Source: Streptomyces flaveolus (lineage in GTDB: Bacteria > Actinomycetota > Actinomycetes > Streptomycetales > Streptomycetaceae). From it: 64,000 bases of DNA. The notes under the pieces are model-generated. The model had not been told where the DNA came from. It was given only the letters and a program-made list of their open reading frames with translations, and searched no databases. Position 1 is the stretch's first letter. Every line of letters starts with the position of its first letter. The DNA lies in the NCBI RefSeq assembly GCF_000716535.1, contig NZ_JNWV01000008.1, positions 150,993 to 214,992 of the forward strand, in the 5' to 3' direction. Shown in pieces: positions 33,518-42,105 of this stretch. Made by a program: the position numbers and the translations under genes.

Positions 33518-35275
33518 CTACGAGGCGCACTTCACCTTGTCTGCCGTGGACTTGTCGACGTCCGGTGCCTTCGTCGGCGCCGTGAGGGAGACCCCCGCTC
33601 CCTTGAAGTCCTTGCCCAGGGTCAGCGTCATCGCCGGCAGCCCCTGGGAGTTGGTCACGCTCTCGCCCGGTTTCAGCGCGGCCCCGGACAGGCCCATGAT
33701 CGCGGCGAGCCGGCGTGCCTGGGCCGCCTGGTCGGGCGCGTACTCCAGCGTGGTCTTGCTCAGTTGGGCGGGCGCGTTGCCCGCGTTCTCCGACTTGGTC
33801 ACGCCCTCGTCGTTCTGGAGCCAGTTGAGCACCGCCTGGGCGCTGCCGGCCTGGGCCCCGCCGTTGAGGATGCGCACCCGCACCTCGGAGGCGGGCGCCT
33901 TGGTGCCCTTGAGCCGGGCGGCCTGCGCGTCCTTCGCCGCCTTCTCCTTCTTCTTCACGTCGGTGAAGGAGACGTCGTTCCTGATGGCGTCGAAGACCGC
34001 CGGGGCCTTCGCGTCGTTGAGCACGACCGTGGCGTGCACCTTCTCCGCCGGGTTGTCCACGACCGGCACCGTGGTGAAGGTCAGGTTCTTCGGGTTGAGC
34101 TTGCCCAGCTCCAGACCCAGGTCCTTCAGCTTGCCGATGCTCTTGAGCTTGTCGTCGACGGTGAGCGCGTCGGTGGCCGCCTCCGCCAGCTTCACCATCT
34201 TCGTCGGGCTGGTGAGCGTGTCGTTGCCCTTCAGCTTGCGCATCAGCGCGCCCAGGAACTGCTGCTGGAGCCCGATCCGGCTCAGGTCACCGCCGAAGCC
34301 GACGGAGTGCCGGGTGCGCACGAACGCCAGCGCCTGCTCGCCGGAGATCTTGTGCGTGCCCCTGGACAGCTTCAGGTGCGACTTCGGGTCGTCGATGTCC
34401 TTGGCCAGGCACACGTCGACCCCGTCGACCGCCTCGGTCAGCGTCTTGACCGCGTTGAAGTCGGCGACCATGAAGTCGTCCGGCTTGATCCCGGTCAGCT
34501 CGGTGACCGTGCGCATGGTGCAGCTCGGCGTACGGTCGTCCTGCCCGAGGCTCGTGTTGAAGCGCACGCCCTGCGAGCCCGGGATGACCTTCTTGGTGCC
34601 GTCCTCCTGCTCGGTCGGGCAGTCCGGGACGTCCACGATCAGGTCGCGCGGGATGCTCAGCGCGGTCGCGTTGGAGCGGTCCTTGGAGACGTGCAGCAGG
34701 ATCGTGGTGTCGGCGTGCCCGACGCTGCCCGAGTCGCCGTAGCCCTCGTTGCCCGCGCCGGTGCGCTTGTCCGTGCCGATCAGCAGGATGTTGATCGCCT
34801 CGTCCTTGCGGAAGCCGCCGGTGCTGGCGCCGTCGTCCGACACGGACGTGATGTTGTCGTTCAGGTGCTTGATGTAGAGGTAGCCGGCGGCCGACACGGC
34901 GACCAGAACGAAGGCCATGGACCCGCCGGTCCACAGCAGCACCTTCTTCGCCGTCGACTTCTTCTTCACCGGCCGCCGGGAGGCGCGCCTGCCCTGCGGC
35001 GCCTCCGGCTCACCGCCCCGGCGCCGGGCCGAGCGCGGCGCCGGCACCTCGGTGCCGCGGGCCCGGGGCGTCTGCCGGGTCTGCCCGGCCGTCTGCCGCG
35101 CACGACCGCCTGCCGCGTCACCGCCGTCCCGGGGGGACGGTCTGCGCGGTCCCGGGACCGGCGACTGCGCTGTGGTAGGACCCAGTCGCAGTTCGTATTC
35201 GCCGGTGTTCGGATTGAGTACCCACTGGTCTGCGGGGTCGATGTTGTCCGCCCGCCCACGGCCTTGCGCGTCCAC
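33518..35275 (-). CDS. LCP ligase with C-terminal LytR_C domain, paralogue 4
   Basis: A 585-residue protein. Its N-terminus carries DPADQWVLNPNTGEYELRL, a short motif I know from several Streptomyces LCP proteins, then a basic linker, a membrane helix (about residues 120-140), the LCP domain (INILLIGTDKRTGAGNEGYG, LSIPRDLIVDVPDCP, RFNTSLGQDDRTPSCTMRTV, ALAFVRTRHSVGFGGDLSRI) and a LytR_C domain (VRVRILNGGAQAGSAQAVLN). GTG at 35275 follows ACGGAGGATTCGGACAACC; the longer open frame upstream lacks protein-like sequence. Its upstream gap holds a palindrome and tandem repeats. Confidence 0.91.
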   Translation of the reverse strand: MDAQGRGRADNIDPADQWVLNPNTGEYELRLGPTTAQSPVPGPRRPSPRDGGDAAGGRARQTAGQTRQTPRARGTEVPAPRSARRRGGEPEAPQGRRASRRPVKKKSTAKKVLLWTGGSMAFVLVAVSAAGYLYIKHLNDNITSVSDDGASTGGFRKDEAINILLIGTDKRTGAGNEGYGDSGSVGHADTTILLHVSKDRSNATALSIPRDLIVDVPDCPTEQEDGTKKVIPGSQGVRFNTSLGQDDRTPSCTMRTVTELTGIKPDDFMVADFNAVKTLTEAVDGVDVCLAKDIDDPKSHLKLSRGTHKISGEQALAFVRTRHSVGFGGDLSRIGLQQQFLGALMRKLKGNDTLTSPTKMVKLAEAATDALTVDDKLKSIGKLKDLGLELGKLNPKNLTFTTVPVVDNPAEKVHATVVLNDAKAPAVFDAIRNDVSFTDVKKKEKAAKDAQAARLKGTKAPASEVRVRILNGGAQAGSAQAVLNWLQNDEGVTKSENAGNAPAQLSKTTLEYAPDQAAQARRLAAIMGLSGAALKPGESVTNSQGLPAMTLTLGKDFKGAGVSLTAPTKAPDVDKSTADKVKCAS

Positions 35276-35419
35276 GGTTGTCCGAATCCTCCGTCGGGGC
35301 CACGCGGCGCCTCTCCCCTCCAAGGCGCTCGGGTCTCGGTGAAACAGTGCACGGCCCCGACAAAGCCCGTCGGACCTCGCGGCCAGGTGCACCGGATCGC
35401 TCACACTATCCGCCCAGTT

Positions 35420-35437
35420 CAGCGTCGAGCGACGCTG
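35420..35437 (-). promoter_or_regulatory. Palindrome upstream of LCP paralogue 4
   Basis: CAGCGTCG and CGACGCTG form a perfect 8-bp inverted repeat with 2 bp between, about 145 bp before the start of paralogue 4. It has the size of a dimeric regulator site or a small hairpin. Confidence 0.45.
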
Positions 35438-35477
35438 GTGACAAATTCGACATGCCTACAACCGGGCAATCCCCCTC

Positions 35478-35502
35478 ATTTTCTGAACGGATTTTCTGAA
35501 CG
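35478..35502 (-). repeat. Tandem 12-bp AT-rich repeat between LCP genes
   Basis: ATTTTCTGAACG occurs twice with a 13-bp period (35478-35489 and 35491-35502). It is conspicuously AT-rich for this DNA and lies between the end of paralogue 5 and the start of paralogue 4, so it may be part of a promoter or binding site. Confidence 0.6.
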
Positions 35503-35527
35503 ACGGTTCACCACCCCGGTGCGCGGC

Positions 35528-36706
35528 TCACTCACAGGTCTGTTCGGCGGCGGTCCTCCCGCGGAACGTCGGGGCGGGGGAGGGGTCGTCCGCCGCGCCC
35601 GAACCTGTGTCCTGCCCGGGAACTTCCTGTGAATTCTCCTGGGTCACCACCACCGGCTGATCGGCCCGCAGCCGGGCGAACAGCCTCTCGGCCTCCGGCT
35701 CCACGAGTTGGTCACGGTTGGCGTCGTAGACGTACGACTCCCTGGGCACCGTCAGGAACTGCACGCGTTCGGTGGGGATCTCACGCAGCCCACGCACCAA
35801 CTGGTACAAACCGCGCAGACTTGCCAGTTCCGGATCGGTGGTCAGCGAGGAGGTCGCCGCGTCCAGCACCGGATACAGCTTCACCGGGTTCAGCAGGACG
35901 TCATCGCTCCGCACCTTGCTGACGAGCGCGCCGAGGAACCGCTGCTGCCGCTCCATCCGCTCGGTGTCGCTGCCGTTGCCCAGCGACTTGCGGGCCCGCA
36001 CGAACCCGAGTGCCTGCTCCCCGTCGAGCGTGACCTTCCCCGCGGGCAGTTTCAGCTTCGCCGCCTTGTCGTCCACGGGCTCCTTGAGGCACACCTCCAC
36101 GCCGTCGACGGCGTCCACCATCTCCTTGAACCCGCTGAAGTCCAGGACCATGTGGTGATCGATCCGGATCCCGGTCAGCTTCTCGACGGTCCGTATGGTG
36201 CACGCCGAACCGCCCACCTGGAAGGCGTGGTTGAACATCGCGAACACCGGATCGCTGCGCCTGCCGTCCTTCTGCCCGCAGCTCGGGATGTCCACCATCA
36301 GGTCCCGGGGCAGCGAGACGGCGGTGGCGCTGTGCCGGTCGGCGGCCAGGTGCAGCAGGATCGTCGTGTCCGACCGCTCGGTGCCGACGTCCTTCCCGTA
36401 CTTGCCGTTGTCGTCCCCGGCGCGCGTGTCGGACCCGATCAGCAGGATGTTCTGCGCGTCCCGCACCAGCGCGGTGGGCCGCTCCCGCTCGAACCGCGCC
36501 AGTTCGGCGGCCGCGGCCTCGTCGGCGGTGATGTTGGCACTGAGCCGGGCGTAGACGGCCCACCCGGCACCGGCGGCCACGACGAGGAGTACGGCCGCTC
36601 CCAGCGCGGAGTTCCGTCCCCACCGCCGCCGCCGGCGCCGTATCAGCCCGTCCCCGGTCGCGGAGGCCCCCGCGGGACCGACGGGCTCGCCTGCGGTGTC
36701 GGTCAC
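35528..36706 (-). CDS. LCP ligase, paralogue 5
   Basis: A 392-residue protein with a short cytoplasmic N-terminus ending RRRRRRWGRN, a membrane helix (ALGAAVLLVVAAGAGWAVYA), and the LCP domain (QNILLIGSDTRAGDDNGKYG, VSLPRDLMVDIPSCG, DHHMVLDFSGFKEMVDAVDG, ALGFVRARKSLGNGSDTERM). It has no LytR_C domain and ends in a short acidic/Ser tail with a final Cys-Glu. GTG at 36706 has only a weak ribosome site (aggggatggcctcacc). First of the minus-strand LCP series by transcription order, followed by paralogue 4. Confidence 0.9.
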   Translation of the reverse strand: MTDTAGEPVGPAGASATGDGLIRRRRRRWGRNSALGAAVLLVVAAGAGWAVYARLSANITADEAAAAELARFERERPTALVRDAQNILLIGSDTRAGDDNGKYGKDVGTERSDTTILLHLAADRHSATAVSLPRDLMVDIPSCGQKDGRRSDPVFAMFNHAFQVGGSACTIRTVEKLTGIRIDHHMVLDFSGFKEMVDAVDGVEVCLKEPVDDKAAKLKLPAGKVTLDGEQALGFVRARKSLGNGSDTERMERQQRFLGALVSKVRSDDVLLNPVKLYPVLDAATSSLTTDPELASLRGLYQLVRGLREIPTERVQFLTVPRESYVYDANRDQLVEPEAERLFARLRADQPVVVTQENSQEVPGQDTGSGAADDPSPAPTFRGRTAAEQTCE

Positions 36707-36873
36707 GGTGAGGCCATCCCCTCATGGCGTACGAGCGTCACGTCCTGCACTTACGACGATGGCGGGGAGGGGAGGGGGAGGCGCCCTTTGCTACTCCGAT
36801 CGGGGGACGACGGCCTGAGGGGCGCGGGGAACCGCGCGACGAGCCACGAGGCACCCGCACCGCGCGGGCGGCC

Positions 36874-37629
36874 TCACCGCCGTACCGCGGTCACCCTCTC
36901 GCTCTCCACCCGCTTGGCGAGCGCATCCTCGTCCAGCCGCTCCAGGTTCCGGCACAGCACCACGGACCCCCCGACGGCCAGCGGCGAGAACAACCCCGCG
37001 CTCAGCCCCTCCCAGGTGTCGTACGGCAGCCCCGACAGCAACCGGGAGCCGGGACCCGTGAGCCCGAGCGCCCCCGCTTCGGAAGCGGCCCGCTCGACGA
37101 CCTCGGCCCCGCTGAACTCCCGCCCGGCGACGATGAGCGCCGGCTCCTGCGGGTCCACCGGAGCGAACGGGACGAACCGGTCTCCCTGACCCGGGACTTC
37201 CACGGCGTAGTCGACGAACCCGGCCGGAGTCTGCGGGAAGCGTCCGCCCAACGGCCGCAGCGCCAGCGCCACTCGCTCACCGGTGCAGGCGCGCGCCGCG
37301 TCGAGCGAGTCCGGCCCGCTCACGACGACGTCGGCCGCCGCCGGGTCCCCGGCGACGTCCGCGACCGCACCCACCGACGAACAGGCCAGCAGCCACACCG
37401 CCGTCTGCCAGTGCGCGGGCAGCAGCAGCGCGACCCGGTCGCCGGGCCCGGCGGCCAGGTCGCCCTGGAGGAGGTTGGCGGTCTTGGCCACCCAATTGGC
37501 GAAGGTGGCCACGGACAGTTCGACGCGTTCGCCCGTGGCGTCGTCGTAGAAGGTCACCAGCGGGCGGCCGGGATCCGCGGCGAGCGCGGAAGTCAGCAGG
37601 TCGGCAGGGGTGCGATCGGTGGCGTTCAC
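36874..37629 (-). CDS. TIGR03089 family protein (AMP-binding-enzyme-like)
   Basis: A 251-residue protein that looks like the N-terminal part of an acyl-adenylating enzyme (RPLVTFYDDATGERVELSVA, NWVAKTANLLQGDLAAGPGD, RVALLLPAHWQTAVWLLACS) but is half the usual length and lacks the P-loop and the catalytic C-terminal domain. This short form is a known actinobacterial family (TIGR03089) of unknown role. GTG at 37629 gives the standard start. Divergent from the PGRP amidase; no functional link is evident. Confidence 0.85.
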   Translation of the reverse strand: MNATDRTPADLLTSALAADPGRPLVTFYDDATGERVELSVATFANWVAKTANLLQGDLAAGPGDRVALLLPAHWQTAVWLLACSSVGAVADVAGDPAAADVVVSGPDSLDAARACTGERVALALRPLGGRFPQTPAGFVDYAVEVPGQGDRFVPFAPVDPQEPALIVAGREFSGAEVVERAASEAGALGLTGPGSRLLSGLPYDTWEGLSAGLFSPLAVGGSVVLCRNLERLDEDALAKRVESERVTAVRR

Positions 37630-37758
37630 CCGGGACAGGGTACGCGCGGGCGAGCGCGCGCGGCGGACGGTGGGGCCACCGGTTCGGCGGAACGTTTGCC
37701 GACAGGCCGTCAGTTCATGGATGGACAGATATGTAGTGTTTTGTTCAAGATCAGGTAC

Positions 37759-39189
37759 ATGCGTGGATTGCTCACCTCATGTCCTGGCGTCTCCCCGCTC
37801 GCCGTCTGTTCGCTCGGCCTCACCCTCGCCACGGCCCTCGCGCTCGCTCCCGCCCCGCCCGCGACCGCCGCACCCGCCACCGCCGCGACCGTCCCGGTCC
37901 AGGGCGGCGCGATCCCGGGCAGCACCCGGTCGCTGCCGCTCGCCCCGCTCTCCCGGGAGCGGAACCTCGGCGGGGTCCCGGAGCAGGGGCTGTACCGCGC
38001 CGGCGTCGACCGGTTCTCGCTGGTCGGCGTGGTCTGGGACGACCCGGACACCGAACTGCGCGGACGGGTGCGGGTGCGCACCCGGTCCGCCGCGACCGGA
38101 CAGTGGTCCGGCTGGCAGGACGTCGAGACGCACAACGCCGACCACGGCGCCGACCCGGACACGGCGGAGGGCTCGTCCCGGCGGGTGCGCGGCGCGACGG
38201 CGCCGCTGTGGGTGGGGGACTCCGACGGTGTGGAGGTGCGGGTGCGGGCGGCGGGTGCGGGCGGCGGGCACGGCACCGGGCTCCCTTCCGGGAAGCGGGC
38301 CGGAAGGCCGGGGGCGTCGCTGCCGCCGGGACTGCGGCTGGAGCTGGTGGACCCCGGGGGCGGGGAGAGCGCGGGGCAGAGCGGGGTGACCGGTGAGGGG
38401 CTGCCCGGGAACCCGCCCGGCGACGACCCGCCCCGCACCGCCCTCGACACGGAGGCCGCCCTGGCCGCCTCGGCCGCCAACGCCGACATCACCGCGTTCG
38501 GTGCCACCGCGATCCCGGAACTGGACCGGTCGGCCACCGAGCAGGAGCTGACCCGTCTCCAGGGACCGGTGCGGGGGAAGCCGTACATCGGGCCGCGCCC
38601 GCGGATCGTCACGCGCCGGGGCTGGGGCGCGGACGAGTCCCTGCGCGAGCGCGGGTTCGTCTACACGAAGAAGATCAAGGCGGCCTTCGTCCACCACACC
38701 GCCACGGGCAACGCCTACACCTGCGCCCAGGCCCCCTCCGTCATCCGCGGTATCTACCGCTACCACGTGAAGAGCATGGGCTGGCGGGACATCGGCTACA
38801 ACTTCCTCGTCGACAAGTGCGGAACCCTCTACGAGGGCCGGGCCGGGGGCGCCGCCAAGGCGGTGCTCGGCGCGCACACCCTCGGGTTCAACACCAACAG
38901 CATGGGCATCGCCGTGATCGGCACGTACAGCGCCGCCAAGCCGCCGAGCGCCGCGGTGACGGCCATCGCCCGGCTCACCGCGTGGAAGCTCGGGCTCTAT
39001 GGGGTCAATCCCAACGGAAAGACATATCTCACGTCGGGCGGTGGCAATCTCTACCCCAAGGGGAAGAACGTACGACTGAACGTGATCTCCGGCCATCGGG
39101 ACGGGTTCGCCACCGAGTGCCCCGGCAAGCGGCTCTACGCCAAGCTCGGCACGGCCCGCTCCAGCGCGGCGAGCTACCAGGGGCGCTGA
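37759..39189 (+). CDS. Secreted N-acetylmuramoyl-L-alanine amidase, PGRP domain
   Basis: A 476-residue exported protein. A signal peptide (about 1-36, ending PPATAAPA) precedes a long Gly/Ala/Asp-rich region with a beta-rich segment (GVVWDDPDTELRGRVRVRTR) and a C-terminal peptidoglycan-recognition (amidase-2-like) domain from about residue 280 (RIVTRRGWGADESLRERGFV). Zinc ligands are visible: His in AAFVHHTATGN, His in VISGHRDGF and Cys in TECPGKRL, with the conserved Tyr in DIGYNFLVD. It cleaves peptide from glycan in the wall. ATG at 37759 is chosen for the signal peptide. Confidence 0.91.
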   Translation: MRGLLTSCPGVSPLAVCSLGLTLATALALAPAPPATAAPATAATVPVQGGAIPGSTRSLPLAPLSRERNLGGVPEQGLYRAGVDRFSLVGVVWDDPDTELRGRVRVRTRSAATGQWSGWQDVETHNADHGADPDTAEGSSRRVRGATAPLWVGDSDGVEVRVRAAGAGGGHGTGLPSGKRAGRPGASLPPGLRLELVDPGGGESAGQSGVTGEGLPGNPPGDDPPRTALDTEAALAASAANADITAFGATAIPELDRSATEQELTRLQGPVRGKPYIGPRPRIVTRRGWGADESLRERGFVYTKKIKAAFVHHTATGNAYTCAQAPSVIRGIYRYHVKSMGWRDIGYNFLVDKCGTLYEGRAGGAAKAVLGAHTLGFNTNSMGIAVIGTYSAAKPPSAAVTAIARLTAWKLGLYGVNPNGKTYLTSGGGNLYPKGKNVRLNVISGHRDGFATECPGKRLYAKLGTARSSAASYQGR

Positions 39190-39215
39190 GGCCGGGGCCC
39201 GCGTGCGTCGCCGTC

Positions 39216-39285
39216 GGGGGACGGGTGGGGGGCTCGGGGGAGCGGACGGTCCCGGACGGGGGGCCGGGGCGGGGGCGGCCGGGGG
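39216..39285 (+). other. Two adjacent G-quadruplex-forming tracts
   Basis: 39216-39240 has four G runs (G5, G3, G6, G5) with loops of 1-3 bases, and 39258-39285 again has runs of G6, G4, G5 and G5 with short loops. Both lie on the plus strand, in the 227-bp gap between the amidase gene and the guanylyltransferase gene. Confidence 0.6.
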
Positions 39286-39416
39286 AAACCGCACGCCGAT
39301 CTCGCGGGACACCGCGCGGCCAGCGAAGGCGTCGTCGCACGGTCTGCATACACTGACCGGCCGAAACGAGTGTGACGAGTAGTTCGGCCGGTCCCGGCAG
39401 GAAGCAGAGACGACAG

Positions 39417-40499
39417 GTGACAGAAGCGATCCTCCTGGTCGGCGGCAAAGGCACCCGGCTGCGGCCGCTCACGGTGCACACACCCAAGCCGATGGTCCCG
39501 GCCGCCGGGGTGCCGTTCCTCACCCACCAGCTCGCGCGGGCGCGCGCGGCGGGCGTCGAGCACATCGTCCTCGCCACGAGCTATCTGGCCGAGGTCTTCG
39601 AGCCGTACTTCGGCGACGGTGCCGCGCTGGGCCTGCACATCGAGTACGTCACGGAGGAGGAGCCGCTCGGCACGGGCGGGGCCATCCGCAACGTCGCCGC
39701 CCGTCTGCACTCCGGTCCCGACGACCCGGTGCTGATCTTCAACGGGGACATCCTGACGGGGCTGGACATCACGGCCCTCGTGGACACCCACGAGTCGACG
39801 GGCGCGGACGTCTCGCTGCACCTGACGCAGGTGACGGACCCGCGTGCCTACGGCCTCGTGCCCACGGACGAGACCGGCCGCGTCCTGGCCTTCCTGGAGA
39901 AGCCGCAGACGCCGGAGGAGATCGTCACCGACCAGATCAACGCGGGGGCGTACGTCTTCCGCCGCTCGGTCATCGACACCATCCCGGCAGGCCGTCCGGT
40001 GTCCGTGGAACGCGAGACCTTCCCCGGCCTCCTGGCGGCCGGCGCGCACCTGCAGGGCATGGTCGACTCCACCTACTGGCTGGACCTCGGCACCCCGGCC
40101 GCCTTCGTCCGCGGCTCGGCCGACCTGGTCCTGGGCCGGGCCCCGTCCCCCGCGGTCCCCGGCCGCTGCGGCGACCAGCTCGTGCTGCCGACGGCCACGG
40201 TGGCGCCCGACGCCAAGCTGACGGGCGGCACGGTGGTGGGCGAGGGCGCCTTCGTGGCGCAGGGCGCGCGGATCTTCGGCTCCACGATCCTGCCGGGCGC
40301 CGTCATCGAACCCGGCGCCGTCATCACCGACTCCCTCATCGGCACCCGCGCCCGCGTCGGCGAACGCTCCGTCCTCACCGGGACGGTCATCGGCGACGGC
40401 GCGGTCGTGGGCGCCGACAACGAACTCCGCGAGGGCGCGCGGGTGTGGTGCGATGCCCGCATCCCGGCGGGAGCGGTGCGTTTCTCTTCCGACCAGTAG
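39417..40499 (+). CDS. Nucleotidyltransferase, probable mannose-1-phosphate guanylyltransferase
   Basis: A 360-residue two-domain sugar-nucleotide pyrophosphorylase. The N-terminal domain has the nucleotide loop LLVGGKGTRLRPLTVHTPKP, the metal Asp in LIFNGDILTG and the sugar-binding ARAYGLV-like segment (PRAYGLVPTDETGRV). The C-terminal part is a left-handed beta-helix of hexapeptides (LPTATVAPDAKLTGGTVVGE). This matches eukaryotic-type GDP-mannose pyrophosphorylases found in actinobacteria. It would use the mannose-1-phosphate made by ManB at 52803-54167. GTG at 39417 follows aggaagcagagacgacag and is preferred over the longer frame from 39372. Confidence 0.88.
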   Translation: MTEAILLVGGKGTRLRPLTVHTPKPMVPAAGVPFLTHQLARARAAGVEHIVLATSYLAEVFEPYFGDGAALGLHIEYVTEEEPLGTGGAIRNVAARLHSGPDDPVLIFNGDILTGLDITALVDTHESTGADVSLHLTQVTDPRAYGLVPTDETGRVLAFLEKPQTPEEIVTDQINAGAYVFRRSVIDTIPAGRPVSVERETFPGLLAAGAHLQGMVDSTYWLDLGTPAAFVRGSADLVLGRAPSPAVPGRCGDQLVLPTATVAPDAKLTGGTVVGEGAFVAQGARIFGSTILPGAVIEPGAVITDSLIGTRARVGERSVLTGTVIGDGAVVGADNELREGARVWCDARIPAGAVRFSSDQ

Positions 40500-40508
40500 C
40501 AGGGCCCC

Positions 40509-40538
40509 CGGAGCCGCGCCCACCGCCCGGGGGCTCCG
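40509..40538 (+). terminator. Possible terminator of the guanylyltransferase gene
   Basis: CGGAGCC and GGCTCCG form a 7-bp stem with a 16-base loop, 10 bp after the stop codon. No T-run follows. Confidence 0.4.
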
Positions 40539-40740
40539 CCCTCGGCCCCCACGGCCAGGGTCCGGGCGGGGGACAGCGTCGGCCCGCCACGGTCTCGCCC
40601 GCCGGATGCCGTCCGCGGCCCGCAGCGGCTCACCAGCGCGGTTCCCTCGCCCCTGGGGAACCGCGGCACCGTCGGCCGCGCAGTGCCGTTCGCCTCTACG
40701 GCCGTGCAACTCGCGTAGGCGGAGCAGTCCAGCCGACACA

Positions 40741-40845
40741 GCCGCGGGCAGTCGTGCCGTCGGCGCGGTGCCCACCCGGCAGCGGGGGTCGCACCCGTTC
40801 AGCTGCGGGCAGTCGTGCCGCTGGGGCGGCACGGGTGGGCGCAGC
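40741..40845 (+). repeat. Two copies of an intergenic hairpin repeat
   Basis: Copy 2 (40802-40845) folds cleanly: outer stem GCTGCG/CGCAGC, internal loop ggcagtc/gggtggg, inner stem GTGCCGC/GCGGCAC. Copy 1 (40741-40783) shares gcgggcagtcgtgccg but has lost much of the pairing. I recognise this as a type of repeat common between Streptomyces genes, from memory only. The rest of the 469-bp gap 40500-40968 holds no gene I can support. Confidence 0.7.
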
Positions 40846-40968
40846 GGCCACCGCCGGTGCCGGGGAGCGACACCCACCCGGGGCCGGCGGCAGCCCCCGC
40901 ACCCGGCCGGTGCCGGTGAGCGAGACCGCCGCCCAGCCCGGCGCCGGCCCGGCGCAGCGAACCGCGGG

Positions 40969-41991
40969 TCACAGCAACCCGATGTCCACCCGCCGCATCT
41001 TCGGCTTCCGCCGCGCCGGTACGTGCCCGCTCAGCAGGATCAACCGAGCCGCCCGGTGCCGCTGCCCGGCATACGGCTCGAGCAAGCGCAGCATCTCCGC
41101 GTCGTCGGCGTCACGGTCCCCCGCCAGCGCCCACCCCACGATCCCCGGCAGATGCAGGTCCCCGACGGTCACCGCGTCCGCCGCCCCGTGACTGCGCTGC
41201 ACGACTTCCGCCGACGTCCACGGCCCCACCCCCGGCACGACCTCCAACCGCGCCCGAGCCTCACCCGCCGGCATCCCCACGGCCTGCTCCAGCCGCGCGG
41301 CGACCCGCACGGCCCGCAGAATCGTGGACGCCCGCTTGTCGTCGACCCCGGCGCGGTGCCACTCCCAGGACGGAATCAGCGCCCAGGTCCGTGGCGCCGG
41401 CATCACCCACATCGGCCGTTCGCCGACCCCCGCGGGGCCCGGCGCCGGCTCCCCGAACCTGCGGACGAGCAGCCGCCACGCCCGGTACGCCTCGTCGGTG
41501 GTGACCTTCTGCTCCAGCACGGACGGGATCAGCGACTCCAGCACCAGCCCGGTCCGGGTCAGCCGCAGCCCCGGCCGCCGGTGCCGCGCCAGCGCGACCA
41601 CCCGGTGCCGCGGCACGAACGCCCCCGGATCGTCACCGGCACCGAGCAGCTCCGGCAACTGTTCCAGCAGCCACGCGGCACCCGGTCCCCACGCCTCGCT
41701 GAGCACCTCACCGCCGTAGGCCCGCACCCGCAGCGTGCCCGGCCCGGCGGGCGTACGGCAGGCCCGCCACACGGACCCGTCCGCCGTGGCCCGGAACGTC
41801 GGGTCGGCCGGCCCGCGCCGGAGCGGTCCGAGGGTCAGCCCGAGGTCCAGCGGCCCGTCCGGCACCCACCGCCGTACCCGCGCGGGCGCCGACGCCTGCC
41901 GTGGTATCCCGGCGGCGGCCCCCGCCGGCACGGCGACATGCCCGCCGCGCACGGTCGTACGCGTGGGCCGCTGGGGGAAACGTCCTGCCAC
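40969..41991 (-). CDS. DNA-3-methyladenine glycosylase-like protein (HhH-GPD, AlkA type)
   Basis: A 340-residue DNA repair protein of the helix-hairpin-helix superfamily. The hairpin is seen in LEVVPGVGPWTSAEVVQRSH and the catalytic Asp in ADAVTVGDLHLPGIVGW; an AlkA-like N-terminal beta domain (about residues 40-110) and the LVLESLIPSVLEQKVTTDEA helix precede them. It would excise alkylated bases. GTG at 41991. The protein is longer than E. coli AlkA (282), mainly by the basic N-terminus. It stands alone in this strand context. Confidence 0.88.
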   Translation of the reverse strand: MAGRFPQRPTRTTVRGGHVAVPAGAAAGIPRQASAPARVRRWVPDGPLDLGLTLGPLRRGPADPTFRATADGSVWRACRTPAGPGTLRVRAYGGEVLSEAWGPGAAWLLEQLPELLGAGDDPGAFVPRHRVVALARHRRPGLRLTRTGLVLESLIPSVLEQKVTTDEAYRAWRLLVRRFGEPAPGPAGVGERPMWVMPAPRTWALIPSWEWHRAGVDDKRASTILRAVRVAARLEQAVGMPAGEARARLEVVPGVGPWTSAEVVQRSHGAADAVTVGDLHLPGIVGWALAGDRDADDAEMLRLLEPYAGQRHRAARLILLSGHVPARRKPKMRRVDIGLL

Positions 41992-42003
41992 GAAGGAGTC
42001 CTT

Positions 42004-42051
42004 ATGGATCTCAGGAGTGCCGTGCCTTGCCGGTGCCGCCTACGAGAGTAG
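42004..42051 (+). CDS. Cys/Arg-rich 15-residue leader peptide (orphan)
   Basis: ATG at 42004 is preceded by aaggag at ideal distance (aaggagtcctt) and encodes MDLRSAVPCRCRLRE, ending TAG. Short Cys/Arg peptides with CRCRL-type endings are the form of the putative leader peptides that precede sulfur and cysteine genes in actinobacteria, where translation through Cys codons senses cysteine. A GC-rich hairpin (CCGCC-tcgg-GGCGG, about 42080-42093) follows. No plus-strand gene lies downstream: fbiB is convergent. It overlaps no other gene. Confidence is limited by its length. Confidence 0.5.
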   Translation: MDLRSAVPCRCRLRE

Positions 42052-42105
42052 GCGTTCGACGCGCCCAAGGAGCCGCCTCGGGGCGGACCGAGCCCCGCGC
42101 CGAGC

